Under the pieces are notes generated by a model. That model was not told the origin of the DNA. It saw only the letters and a program-made list of their open reading frames with translations, and did no database searches. Positions 33,378 through 41,565 of a stretch of DNA of 64,000 bases are shown here, piece by piece. This DNA comes from JAUYIW01 sp043818555 (GTDB lineage Bacteria; Patescibacteriota; Patescibacteriia; UBA9934). The translations under genes and the position numbers were made by a program. The stretch spans positions 41,803-105,802 of the forward strand of contig JBDRFP010000002.1 of the NCBI GenBank assembly GCA_043818555.1, given 5' to 3'. Every line of letters starts with the position of its first letter. Position 1 is the stretch's first letter.

Positions 33378-33861
33378 ACCAACTGGTTAATATATGGTCG
33401 CGGACGAGGTCGAAATGCGGGTGAAGACAAGAATGAGGCGGGTCGGGAAATTCTTCCGGATGAAACCAACCGAGCTCATCTATTTTATCAGGTTCGCCAA
33501 TCTTTACTTCGTCAGAATTTAAATGCACGGCGTGTAGCAGAGCAATCCAGTGAGTGGGCACTCCTTCATTATCGCGCATCACATTAGTCGCCTGAACGAA
33601 TTTCACATCCAAGGGATCGGCACAATACTCTTCCATGACTTCACGACGAACAGCATCTTCGATCTTCTCCCCGTGCTCCATTGATCCACCACCGCAGTCC
33701 CATCGCCCACGCTCGTCGCGGCAAGTCTGTGATCGTCGATGAAGCAATACTCGCCCAGCACCGTCGTGGCAAAAGAAAACAACGCAGACTCCAATGTAGT
33801 CTACGCCGCGTTTTGCATCTATTTGACGATACTCTTCACCGATCATAAATCTCTCTTCCAC
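33355..33861 (-). CDS. NUDIX hydrolase
   Basis: 168 residues (start ATG 33861; ATG 33846 also possible). Full NUDIX box: GGGSMEHGEKIEDAVRREVMEEY (G-x5-E-x7-REV-x-EE). C-terminal helix with HPHFDLVRDHIL. It cleaves a nucleoside diphosphate linked to some other moiety; specificity cannot be read. It overlaps maf downstream. Confidence 0.88.
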   Translation of the reverse strand: MEERFMIGEEYRQIDAKRGVDYIGVCVVFFCHDGAGRVLLHRRSQTCRDERGRWDCGGGSMEHGEKIEDAVRREVMEEYCADPLDVKFVQATNVMRDNEGVPTHWIALLHAVHLNSDEVKIGEPDKIDELGWFHPEEFPDPPHSCLHPHFDLVRDHILTSWYETNPRL

Positions 33862-33919
33862 GAAAATACCGAGGGCTTATTTGTTAATTCAATTGAATTA
33901 GCAAATAAGTAATCTTGGG

Positions 33920-34441
33920 CTAAATCTTGCCAATTTTATGCAACGCCTCAAGCGCCTTCAAGGTTACGCGACGCTTCCCGCGTTGGTAAATCCCTTCAGC
34001 CAAATTCAACGCTTCTTGATAGTTGAGCCATCTAAAATCATCAAATTCAGTATCGTCAACATTTAAATCATCCGTTCCCGCATCGGCAACTGCAAAAAAA
34101 TATAACTTCCCTTTCATAAAAACTTCCTTGCCGTCGTCGGTCTGTAAATCGCGCGTGCCCTGAGTCTTAATTGGAAACTCAACAAGGTCTTTTTCAAATA
34201 CACTAATGTCGCCCTCGGCCTTGTCGACAAATGTTTTTCCAAGCTCCTCGGCCATCTCGCGCCGAAAAGCGCTATCGAGCGTCTCCTGGTTATTAATCCC
34301 GCCTTGCGGGAACTGCCATAGCTCATGTTCGGCCTTGTAGACGAACAGGGCCTTCTTATCGTGCACAAAACAACCAACTACCTGGGGCCTAAACCCAGCG
34401 CGACGAATTTCGTCGATTTTTTCAAGCGATGTGTTGATCAT
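33920..34441 (-). CDS. NUDIX hydrolase, RppH/Ap4A-hydrolase-like
   Basis: 173 residues from ATG 34441 (MINTSLEKIDEIRRAGFRPQVVGC; two upstream codons also open). WQFPQGGINNQETLDSAFRREMAEELG is the NUDIX box in the RppH form (W-Q-F-P-Q-G-G-I), so RNA 5' pyrophosphohydrolase or dinucleoside polyphosphate hydrolase is the best guess. It ends in a basic helix (YQRGKRRVTLKALEAL). Confidence 0.87.
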   Translation of the reverse strand: MINTSLEKIDEIRRAGFRPQVVGCFVHDKKALFVYKAEHELWQFPQGGINNQETLDSAFRREMAEELGKTFVDKAEGDISVFEKDLVEFPIKTQGTRDLQTDDGKEVFMKGKLYFFAVADAGTDDLNVDDTEFDDFRWLNYQEALNLAEGIYQRGKRRVTLKALEALHKIGKI

Positions 34442-34503
34442 ACACACTTATGCTAGCACGATCGTCTGCGTTGATCAAACACACTGCGCCAATTAAGCGG
34501 GCC

Positions 34504-34532
34504 TTGACAATAATCAAGAATTGAGATAACTT
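34504..34532 (+). promoter_or_regulatory. Promoter with no protein gene downstream
   Basis: TTGACA (34504-34509), 17 bases, TAACTT (34527-34532), on the plus strand where the next 900 bases hold no credible plus-strand ORF. It points into the candidate RNA at 34540-34799. Confidence 0.55.
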
Positions 34533-34539
34533 TATATTG

Positions 34540-34799
34540 ATCCAGCGCCCCTTGTGGGAAGTGCGGAGGGCCGGATATCGAGCAAGATCTGACTTTGCCG
34601 CAAACTTACGCTCGAAAGAGTGTGCGGAGAACAGAGTCGCCAATCAAGATCGAGCTCCGGCGAAGCCCGAGTTTAACTGGGCGCTGCAATGTCGCCAATG
34701 GTGTCCGTTGTGTTCGGTGAGTATCGCGAACGGAACGACGGCATTGTAGTAATGGACTCACACTTGCCGTCCCTTGGGAAACCTCGGGGCGGCATTTTT
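34540..34799 (+). ncRNA. Candidate noncoding RNA, about 260 nt
   Basis: Bounded by a consensus promoter and a hairpin-T terminator (34766-34799). The only ORF starts at a TTG, has no ribosome site and no protein-like composition. Internal structure: GTCGCCAAT is repeated (about 34637 and 34691), and CCGTT-GTTCG pairs with CGAAC-AACG near 34707-34737. I looked for RNase P, tmRNA, SRP and 6S consensus blocks and did not find them. Family unknown. Confidence 0.4.
34766..34799 (+). terminator. Terminator of the candidate RNA
   Basis: GCCGTCCC (34766-34773) with GGGGCGGC (34786-34793), then ATTTTTA. Confidence 0.7.
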
Positions 34800-34830
34800 A
34801 TCGCATCGAAGCAAAGCCGAGGGACAATTT

Positions 34831-34860
34831 AACCTTCAAGGTTCAGAAACCTTGAAGGTT
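34831..34860. repeat. AACCTTCAAGGTT inverted repeat
   Basis: 13-base arms (34831-34843 and 34848-34860), 4-base loop. Same family as 4358-4387. Confidence 0.6.
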
Positions 34861-34907
34861 AAGATACATTCGCTACAGACAGCCTCGTAGAAATGCTGAG
34901 GTAATAT

Positions 34908-35255
34908 TTATTCCTTCTTAAACGCCACTCTAAACACCGGGTACCACTTGTTGTCATACTCATCGACAATCTCAACTATCTCCTTGTTTGTGTACATATT
35001 CAATGCAATATCTGAAAGTAGCTCCTGGTCGGTTTCAATGTCGATCTTCAAGTCCTCCAGTTCTCGGAACTCTCGCGAGTCTTCTTTGATTTCAGTTTCG
35101 ATCGACTTCTTTTCATCGCGCAACACTTTAATTTCCTCAACCAACTCTTTATGTCGCGAGTTCTGAACAAGCTCATCCTTGTACATCTTGTTGATCTCAC
35201 TTCGCTTCTTTTTATTTTCAGTTAACCTTTTGTAAACATCTTCGAGCTTGTGCAT
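34908..35255 (-). CDS. Coiled-coil protein, function unknown
   Basis: 115 residues, nearly all helical and charged: LTENKKKRSEINKMYKDEL and LVEEIKVLRDEKKSIETEIKED form a long heptad-like stretch, then IVEIVDEYDNKWYPVFRVAF. It looks cytosolic. AT-richer than the cassette genes. No recognised family. Confidence 0.6.
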   Translation of the reverse strand: MHKLEDVYKRLTENKKKRSEINKMYKDELVQNSRHKELVEEIKVLRDEKKSIETEIKEDSREFRELEDLKIDIETDQELLSDIALNMYTNKEIVEIVDEYDNKWYPVFRVAFKKE

Positions 35256-35329
35256 AGTTGAAAAAAATTACGGCTAAGAGCCGCATTATAACAGACTGGT
35301 TAATATTGTGAAATGATGATAAGCTAGCA

Positions 35330-35474
35330 TGGCTCAAAGTGGCGCGTCGGGTTTTGGCCAATGGTTGGCCGATCCCAACTTCGTGAGCTATACGACACCT
35401 CAGCGTTGATCGGAGTAGCTCTTCTGCGAGTATCCCTTTGCCGCTTGGACTAATAATCCAGGCGGCATATTTTT
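35330..35474 (+). ncRNA. Candidate small noncoding RNA with terminator
   Basis: A gene-free stretch on the plus strand with internal hairpin TTGGCCAATGGTTGGCC (about 35355-35371) ends in a clean terminator: GCCGC-TGGA / TCCA-GCGGC (35440-35466) followed by ATATTTTTATTT. The promoter is unclear. It could instead be a bidirectional terminator for the phosphatase gene at 35473. Confidence 0.3.
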
Positions 35475-36012
35475 ATTTCAGCTCGTACTCCCACCCCGGC
35501 TGCCAACTCCAAGGAGCCGGCACGATCTCATCGAGCGATTTTTCTAAAATCAAGCTCTCAAGTCCATATTGAGTCGCCCGGTGACCTATTACCATCACGC
35601 GCTTGTCGTCGTAGAACTTCCGCAGATCTTCTAAAAAACTTTCAATCCTGGTAGTAGTCTGCTCGTAGCTTTCACCTCCGGGGAAAGGCTCGGAAATCCG
35701 TTTCGATTTCTCGGCCTTTACAGTCTCCGCGTCGCCTTGAGTCATTTCGCCATAATCAGCCTCACGCAGGCGCCAGTCCATGAAAATCTTAATATCGTCT
35801 CGATCCCCGAATGCAATTCTCGCTGTTTCGTACGAACGTTGTAAATCTGAGCAAAAAATTGCATCAAAACTTTCCTCTTTGTTGCGCTCACCTAAGTTCT
35901 GTGCTTGCTGACGCCCAAGCTCGGACAGCCCAACATCGTACCAGCCCGATGCTTTCTCTGCTTCGTTATCAATAGTTGTTGAATGAGATTCAAATTTGAT
36001 ACTTACTGACAT
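35473..36012 (-). CDS. Histidine phosphatase superfamily protein with altered RHG motif
   Basis: 179 residues, phosphoglycerate-mutase-like fold. The N-terminal signature R-H-G-x-T-x-x-N reads S-H-S-T-T-I-D-N: the catalytic His is kept but Arg and Gly are both serine. GLSELGRQQAQNLGE, IFCSDLQRSYETARIA, READYGEM and the second His in VMVIGHRATQYG are all in place. Activity may be reduced or the substrate unusual. Confidence 0.8.
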   Translation of the reverse strand: MSVSIKFESHSTTIDNEAEKASGWYDVGLSELGRQQAQNLGERNKEESFDAIFCSDLQRSYETARIAFGDRDDIKIFMDWRLREADYGEMTQGDAETVKAEKSKRISEPFPGGESYEQTTTRIESFLEDLRKFYDDKRVMVIGHRATQYGLESLILEKSLDEIVPAPWSWQPGWEYELK

Positions 36013-36103
36013 ATATTATTTACTTAGGGTATATTCCATAACGCTCAACGTTTAACCCCAGGGGTTAAGGCATCGGGGACTAACAATCCAAGCGGTAATT
36101 TTT

Positions 36104-36400
36104 TTAGTCCAAAAACGGTTCTACGTACCATGGCGCAACTGTCGACGGCCAAAACTGTACATGCTTTTCGTAAACGCTTGGACCGCAACCTGAAAGCATC
36201 TGGCTATCGGAATCCTTAATCGGGTAACTAAGCGTCAATAAAATCGAGATTACCAACAGCGCGATAAACCGCTTCTTGCCTAGCTTCTTCCTAAGAATTA
36301 CCGTCGCTAAAATAAGAAAAGGAAAAATTGCATGAAAAATCGTTGTGGTGACTACTTTGATCTGGTAAAACGAATCGCAAGTTAGTGCTGTAGGATCCAT
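36104..36400 (-). CDS. Small membrane protein, function unknown
   Basis: 98 residues with two or three hydrophobic segments (about 12-34, 44-62) and a Cys-containing loop (LTCDSFYQI, LSGCGPSVYEKHVQF). Ends in WPSTVAPWYVEPFLD. It lies 3 bases downstream of the rhodanese-like gene on the same strand, so probably the same transcript. Family not recognised. Confidence 0.55.
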   Translation of the reverse strand: MDPTALTCDSFYQIKVVTTTIFHAIFPFLILATVILRKKLGKKRFIALLVISILLTLSYPIKDSDSQMLSGCGPSVYEKHVQFWPSTVAPWYVEPFLD

Positions 36401-36403
36401 ATA

Positions 36404-36919
36404 TTACAATTCAACCTCCAGCTCGGCGTCAACCCAAGCATCAAAACCACCATCTAGCAAATAGACTTCCTCCCAGCACCCACGGCCCTTGGTTCGCTCA
36501 ATAGCCTTTCGAACTTCCTGATAGTCCTCACCATGACCAGAGTAGTAAAAGTAAGTCTGTCTTTCTGAGCAATCTTTCTCTTCACATGCCAATCCACGGA
36601 AAAGGTGGCATGGGTCGTTGCCTCCCCAAATTGCTCCTGGTAGGCGTGACTGTTTGTACAAACTATAATCTCTAATATCCACAACAACAGAATTGCTTGT
36701 TGAGCTAAATTGAGCTTCGAATTCTTCCAACTCAACAATCGAAATATCTGGCGCAGGCACAAGGGTAATGTTGGTAAGCCTTAAAAATATAACTACAAGC
36801 ACCAGTAGTAGGCCTGCAAGAATTAATACTCTAGGAGTGATTTTTAGACGCTCTTTCCGGGTTTTAGCAGATGATCCCTCACTCTGATCTTTGCCATTTT
36901 GTAATTCAACTCTTTCCAT
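36404..36919 (-). CDS. Membrane-anchored rhodanese-like protein lacking the catalytic cysteine
   Basis: 171 residues. Basic cytoplasmic N terminus, one membrane helix (about 30-48), then a rhodanese domain outside the membrane: SVVVDIRDYSLYKQSRLPGAIW, ACEEKDCSERQTYFYYSGHG, VYLLDGGFDAWVDA. At the position of the active-site loop (C-x-x-G-x-R) the sequence is S-G-H-G-E-D, so sulfur transfer is unlikely. A pair of cysteines (ACEEKDC) may form a disulfide. Possibly a binding domain. Confidence 0.75.
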   Translation of the reverse strand: MERVELQNGKDQSEGSSAKTRKERLKITPRVLILAGLLLVLVVIFLRLTNITLVPAPDISIVELEEFEAQFSSTSNSVVVDIRDYSLYKQSRLPGAIWGGNDPCHLFRGLACEEKDCSERQTYFYYSGHGEDYQEVRKAIERTKGRGCWEEVYLLDGGFDAWVDAELEVEL

Positions 36920-36943
36920 ATTGCTTTATTGTAACATATCTGA

Positions 36944-37489
36944 CTAATGCCCTCTCTCCTCCCTACGCTTTTTATACATCCGCTCGGTGAAGCCGCCTTG
37001 TTGTAGAAATTCATTTCCCAAGGCCACTAATTGTTTGTCCAACAGGTAACATGCTTGGTGAATAAGGCAAATTGCTGTGTTTGCCGCAGCACTCCGGTCA
37101 GCAATATAGGTCTCATAAGTCTTATAGGACCTATTTTCGCTATATGCAAGCGCGCGAACTGCCTCCGCTGTCGGGTGATCTTTTGGCCACTGCTCAAGAT
37201 CCCTTTGCCGTAAAAAATCCTCATAATCACACAAAAGCTCTTCTAGGCTCGCACGGGCGACATTCACCAACTTAATCTCAGACTTCTTGGATACTCCGGA
37301 AGCCTGGCATCCCTCAGCAATATTTTGCCTGCCCGATCTTGCTGCGTGAACCATCTGATCGCGCAAACGATAATCGTTAATGAAGCTTTTACAAAAATGA
37401 AACGTGAAATCGTAGATTATGGTAGCGGCCTGGTAGGATTTTAATTTTCTGTATCCGCCATGCGGTGTAATTAGGTTCGCTCCGCTCAT
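36944..37489 (-). CDS. Four-helix-bundle protein (S23/23S rRNA intervening-sequence family)
   Basis: 181 residues from ATG 37489. Family pattern: YRKLKSYQAATIIYDFTFHFC, RLRDQMVHAARSGRQNIAEG, SEIKLVNVARASLEELLCDYEDFLRQR. Structurally this family is also related to Avd of diversity-generating retroelements; no retroelement is seen here. AGTCCTATCGGACC/AAGACTTATGAG repeat words lie across its start (37486-37516), and again inside the gene (37104-37138), where they encode NRSYKTYETYIADRS. Confidence 0.85.
   Translation of the reverse strand: MSGANLITPHGGYRKLKSYQAATIIYDFTFHFCKSFINDYRLRDQMVHAARSGRQNIAEGCQASGVSKKSEIKLVNVARASLEELLCDYEDFLRQRDLEQWPKDHPTAEAVRALAYSENRSYKTYETYIADRSAAANTAICLIHQACYLLDKQLVALGNEFLQQGGFTERMYKKRREERGH
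37104..37138. repeat. CTCATAAGTCTTATAGGACC repeat inside the four-helix-bundle gene
   Basis: Same vocabulary as the copy at 37486-37516, in inverted orientation, so the gene segment between them is bracketed by an inverted repeat. Confidence 0.6.
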
Positions 37490-37516
37490 AAGTCTTATTG
37501 GTCCGATAGGACTTAT
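37486..37516. repeat. AAGTCTTATTGGTCCGATAGG repeat at the gene start
   Basis: Member of the AGGTCCTATAGGTC family, overlapping the 5' end of the four-helix-bundle gene and the 3' end of the NUDIX gene. Confidence 0.55.
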
Positions 37517-37920
37517 TTTTTCATTTTGAATAACTTCTCCGCAGACTCGTGGTACAAATCCCAAACTTTATACTTTTCAAAATCTGACAGGTTCATCCAT
37601 TTATATTCTGTCACTTCTTTCTTGTCTAAAACCGGAACCTGATCGTCATCGACTAAAGATGCTTCAAAAATCACCACAAAATGATGCTGTCCTGACGCGC
37701 TGGTGAATGGGAAACAGTCGAGCACGTCGCCTGCAGTAACATCCAAACCGACCTCCTCTTTCATTTCCCGTGCTAAGGCATCCCTTGGAGATTCATTTCC
37801 GTGCATTCTCCCACCGGGGAAAGTCCACCTTCCGTCGCTTTCCTTAACCATAAGCACTTCTTCGCCTTTACGAATCCAGGCTTTCACTGGAATGTCTGCA
37901 ATAAAATGTTCGTTTGACAT
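37513..37920 (-). CDS. NUDIX hydrolase, MutT-like
   Basis: 135 residues. WTFPGGRMHGNESPRDALAREMKEEVG is a complete NUDIX box, preceded by KAWIRKGEEVLMVKES. The short length fits MutT-type sanitation of oxidised nucleotides, but specificity is not certain. Third NUDIX gene within 4.6 kb. Confidence 0.87.
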   Translation of the reverse strand: MSNEHFIADIPVKAWIRKGEEVLMVKESDGRWTFPGGRMHGNESPRDALAREMKEEVGLDVTAGDVLDCFPFTSASGQHHFVVIFEASLVDDDQVPVLDKKEVTEYKWMNLSDFEKYKVWDLYHESAEKLFKMKK

Positions 37921-37921
37921 A

Positions 37922-38230
37922 TTACCAAAGTTCCTTCATTGATTTTAGTTTTTTGGTTTTCCCAGACTGATACTCTTCCCTGCCTATTTCGAACTCATCT
38001 GTCTCCTCTGCAATAACTGGCTTTTCTCGCATCCAAGTAAACCTCGGCACTCCCTGGCCGTCGATGACGACATTCTCCATGAACATCCCCAAAGGCCGAG
38101 CCCAAATCTGGCCGTCGCCATACAGGGCCTTGTAGATTACGAACTCTTCCTGCGTCTCGCTATGCTTGGCGATCCCCATGAACTCGTACTCGTTGCCCTT
38201 GTAATGCTTATAAATTCCCGGTTTGAGCAT
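37922..38230 (-). CDS. DUF1653 family protein
   Basis: 102 residues. [47 protein letters not shown] is the DUF1653 pattern, with the tail ([11 protein letters not shown]). Function is unknown. The stop lies two bases from the start of the next gene, so it is in the operon cdd - DUF1653 - NUDIX. Confidence 0.85.
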   Translation of the reverse strand: MLKPGIYKHYKGNEYEFMGIAKHSETQEEFVIYKALYGDGQIWARPLGMFMENVVIDGQGVPRFTWMREKPVIAEETDEFEIGREEYQSGKTKKLKSMKELW

Positions 38231-38236
38231 ATTTAA

Positions 38237-38605
38237 TTATCTTTTCACCCAAGCTCGAGGTAATAACTCTGATGCCTTCACAGACTCAGTTTCCGATAAT
38301 ATCACCTGTGCATCGGGGCAGTAAGTTAAAAACAGTTCACGACACAAGGCGCACGGAGGATAGATCTCATAATTCCCCTCCTGATCGCGGTGAACAGCCA
38401 CGACCATTTCGATTTCGCCATCGCCTTGTGAAAAAGCCTGGCTGACTAGCCCCCATTCGCTACAAAGATCAAGCTTTTGTGAATTCAAACAAACGCCGGT
38501 GTACACATTCCCGGATTTTGCACGCAAAGTCGCGCCAACAGTATGCCTACGCTTATCGTAACGCTTTTCAATTATGTCTTTTGCTGCCTGAATCAGTTGT
38601 TGCAT
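38237..38605 (-). CDS. cdd: Cytidine deaminase-like protein
   Basis: Zinc deaminase that converts cytidine to uridine. 122 residues from ATG 38605 (MQQLIQAAKDIIEKRY). Zinc site: C-S-E in LCSEWGLVS (the C-A-E position, with Ser in place of Ala) and PCALCRELF (P-C-x-x-C-R). GNVYTGVCLNSQKLDL matches the substrate strand. It follows secA with a single-base gap. Confidence 0.85.
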   Translation of the reverse strand: MQQLIQAAKDIIEKRYDKRRHTVGATLRAKSGNVYTGVCLNSQKLDLCSEWGLVSQAFSQGDGEIEMVVAVHRDQEGNYEIYPPCALCRELFLTYCPDAQVILSETESVKASELLPRAWVKR

Positions 38606-38606
38606 A

Positions 38607-41420
38607 TTATTTTCCGTGGCATTTTTTGTATTTCTTCCCACTTCCACACGGACATGGATCATTTCGACCTGCCTTGGAGACGTCGGACTTTACCGATGCT
38701 GGCTGATCCTCGCTCGGCGTTGTTCCGCTTGCGACAGCTGCGGCAGCCGCTCGAGCCTGAGGTCCCATCGTCTTCTGAGCTCCTGCAAACTGCAAACGAG
38801 CCCGCTCGATTATTGACGGCGCCAGCTTAATCACCTTTTGCGCTGCCAAAGCCTGATCGTAAATCTTCATTATGTTGTACACCACTTCACGGTCGATATT
38901 TTCAAGCAATGCGTTGTAAAGCCCATACGACTCACGCTTGTACTCCACCAACGGATCGCGCTGCCCGTACCCGCGGAGTCCTACACTGCGACGCAAATAC
39001 TTCATTTCATCCAAATGATTCACCCACATGTTGTCAATCGCTCGCAACAAAATAGTCCGCTCCATCTTTTTAAGCTGTTCCTTGTCCTCAATCGTCTCCT
39101 CCACCTTTGCGAACTTTGTCCGCACCTCTTCCATAAACGCGTCGATCACAATCGTGCGCTGCCCTGCCAGTTTTTCTTTGTCTTTTGAAATCTGAGGAAA
39201 AGCCTCGCGCACCTTGGCTTCCAAACCACTAGAGATTGGCATAATGGTTCGAAGGACCTCGACGATCTCCTTAGGATCCCAATCCGACTCGCTCTCACCT
39301 GCCTTAAACGACCCTGCCGCACTCTCCTCTTCGCCCGTGTGAAAAAACACCACGCGCTCAACTTCGCGCTCTAGCATTTCCAAAATCTGCCCGCGCGTGT
39401 CCAAATCGTCGTCCATCAAAATCGCTGTGCGCTGGTCGTAAATGGCTTTGCGATGTTTGTTAAGTACATCGTCGTATTCCAAAATATGTTTTCGAGCGTC
39501 AAAGTGCCTGCCCTCAACCCTACTCTGAGCTTTCTCAAGCGACTTTGAAATCATCTTACTCTCAATCGGAGTAGTCTCGTCGATTTTTAGCGTGTCCATC
39601 ATTCCTTTCACGCGGTCGGATCCAAAAATCCGCATAAGGTCATCTTCAAGCGACACATAAAACAAAGTCGAACCGGGGTCGCCCTGACGACCAGATCGTC
39701 CTCGGAGCTGATTGTCGATGCGGCGAGATTCGTGCCTTTCGGTACCGATCACATGCAGACCTCCTAAATCGAGAATCTCTTTCTGCGATTCAGCCGTGCC
39801 CGGGTTGCCGCCAAGCACGATATCGACTCCTCGTCCAGCCATGTTAGTAGCCAAAGTCACAGAACCACGCTTGCCGGCCTGTGCAATAATCTGCGCCTCG
39901 CGTTCATGGTTCTTTGCATTCAAAACCTCAAACCTTATTCCTGCCCGGCGCAAAAAATCGCTGAGCATCTCATTCTTCTCAATCGACACTGTTCCAATCA
40001 AAACCGGCTGACCCTTTTCCTGTAAGTCCTTCACATCCTGCACAACCGCCATCCACTTGCCCTTCTCGGACTTGTAAATGCGGTCAGTAAAGTCGTCTCG
40101 AATAATCGGCTGATTAGTCGGCACCTCTACAACTTCCAACCCATAAATCTGGCCAAACTCCTCAGCTTCAGTAGCTGCAGTACCGGTCATACCTGAAAGC
40201 TTGTTGTACATTCTAAACAAGTTCTGGAAAGTAATCGTGGCCATGGTTCTGCTCTCGCGTTTGACCTCCACGCCCTCTTTCGCTTCAATCGCCTGGTGAA
40301 GTCCTTCGCTGTAGCGACGACCTTCCATAATTCGCCCAGTGAACTCGTCAACGATCTTCACTTCGCCGTCCTGGATTACATAATCAACATCCTTGGCAAA
40401 AACCGCATGAGCCTTCAGCGCCTGCTCAGCATGATGGATCAGCTCCAACCCGCCGGCAGTGTAAAGGTTGTCAACGCCAAGTCGCTTTTCGATCCTGGTA
40501 AGGCCGTCTTCCGTGAATGTTACTGCGCGCATTTTTTCATCTACATTGTAGTCAGCATCAACTTTCAGGTCCTTCACAATGTCGGCAAACTTGAAATAAA
40601 GATCGGCCGACTCCTCTGCTTGCGCGCTAATGATAAGTGGCGTTCGAGCCTCGTCAATAAGGATTGAGTCGATTTCGTCCACGATCGCATAGTTCAACTC
40701 ACTGCGCTGAACAAGCTGCTCCTTCTGCGTTGCCATGTTGTCGCGCAAGTAGTCAAAGCCGAATTCGTTGTTTGTGCCGTATGTGATGTCAGCCGAGTAA
40801 GCTTCGTTTCGTTCTGCCGGCCGCAAAAAATCCATTTGAACTTTGAACGATCCGGTTTTATCTCGTTTTTGATCTAGCTCTTCTAGCTCTGTTAGCTCCT
40901 CTGGCCCTTTCGCTTTAAACGTCTCGTCGTAGCGGTAGCCACTTTCGTGCTGAATACAACCAATTGTGAGTCCTAGAAATGCAAAAATTTGCCCCATCCA
41001 CACGGCGTCGCGTTTTGCAAGGTAGTCGTTGACTGTAACTACGTGCACGCCTTTACCGCTAAGTGCGTTTAAGTAAATCGGCAAGGTTGATGTTAAAGTT
41101 TTACCTTCACCGGTTCTCATCTCCGCGATCTGTCCACGGTGTAGCACAAGCCCTCCCATAATCTGGACATCGTAATGCCTCTGGCCGAGTGTACGCCTGG
41201 CGGTTTCCCGTACAACCGCAAAAGCCTCTCGCGAAATGTCTTCGAGCGTCTCTCCTTTACTGAGTCGATCTTTGAATTCGTCAGTCTTGGCTTTGAGCTG
41301 CTCGTTAGTAAGTTTTTCGATTCCTGGCTCAAGCGCATTAATAGCTTCCGTTTCGCTCTGAAGTTCAGCCATTACTTTCTTAGTCGGGTCGCCAAAAATG
41401 AGTGTAAGTAGTTTATTCAT
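38607..41420 (-). CDS. secA: Preprotein translocase ATPase SecA
   Basis: Motor that pushes preproteins through SecYEG. 937 residues from ATG 41420 (MNKLLTLIFGDPTKKVMAEL). Walker A MRTGEGKT (101-108), ADITYGTNNEFGFDYLRDNM, DEIDSILIDEARTPL, GTAATEAEEF, GRSGRQGDPGS, and a C-terminal SEC-C zinc motif (DPCPCGSGKKYKKCHG). Residues about 160-198 (HESGYRYDETF...RDKTGSFK) are an insertion relative to the common SecA, partly coded by AGCTCTTCTAGCTCTG-type repeat DNA. Confidence 0.97.
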   Translation of the reverse strand: MNKLLTLIFGDPTKKVMAELQSETEAINALEPGIEKLTNEQLKAKTDEFKDRLSKGETLEDISREAFAVVRETARRTLGQRHYDVQIMGGLVLHRGQIAEMRTGEGKTLTSTLPIYLNALSGKGVHVVTVNDYLAKRDAVWMGQIFAFLGLTIGCIQHESGYRYDETFKAKGPEELTELEELDQKRDKTGSFKVQMDFLRPAERNEAYSADITYGTNNEFGFDYLRDNMATQKEQLVQRSELNYAIVDEIDSILIDEARTPLIISAQAEESADLYFKFADIVKDLKVDADYNVDEKMRAVTFTEDGLTRIEKRLGVDNLYTAGGLELIHHAEQALKAHAVFAKDVDYVIQDGEVKIVDEFTGRIMEGRRYSEGLHQAIEAKEGVEVKRESRTMATITFQNLFRMYNKLSGMTGTAATEAEEFGQIYGLEVVEVPTNQPIIRDDFTDRIYKSEKGKWMAVVQDVKDLQEKGQPVLIGTVSIEKNEMLSDFLRRAGIRFEVLNAKNHEREAQIIAQAGKRGSVTLATNMAGRGVDIVLGGNPGTAESQKEILDLGGLHVIGTERHESRRIDNQLRGRSGRQGDPGSTLFYVSLEDDLMRIFGSDRVKGMMDTLKIDETTPIESKMISKSLEKAQSRVEGRHFDARKHILEYDDVLNKHRKAIYDQRTAILMDDDLDTRGQILEMLEREVERVVFFHTGEEESAAGSFKAGESESDWDPKEIVEVLRTIMPISSGLEAKVREAFPQISKDKEKLAGQRTIVIDAFMEEVRTKFAKVEETIEDKEQLKKMERTILLRAIDNMWVNHLDEMKYLRRSVGLRGYGQRDPLVEYKRESYGLYNALLENIDREVVYNIMKIYDQALAAQKVIKLAPSIIERARLQFAGAQKTMGPQARAAAAAVASGTTPSEDQPASVKSDVSKAGRNDPCPCGSGKKYKKCHGK

Positions 41421-41565
41421 ACGATGCTTAGTGTGCCTCATTTGGGCAAAAAAATCAAGTATCGCTCTTACCGAATGTAGAAGCTGTAGAAAACATAAAA
41501 ACCGTAGATTCAATCTACGATTTCTACGAGCGAAGCTAAAACCTCACGATTCTACGATTTCTACA

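Noticed and set aside
34537..34749. TTG-started 70-codon ORF in the candidate RNA
   Set aside because: No Shine-Dalgarno, no conserved look, and the start sits at the presumed transcription start; noncoding is more likely.
36944..37489. Diversity-generating retroelement (Avd-like bundle protein)
   Set aside because: No reverse transcriptase, template repeat or variable repeat is found near either four-helix-bundle gene.
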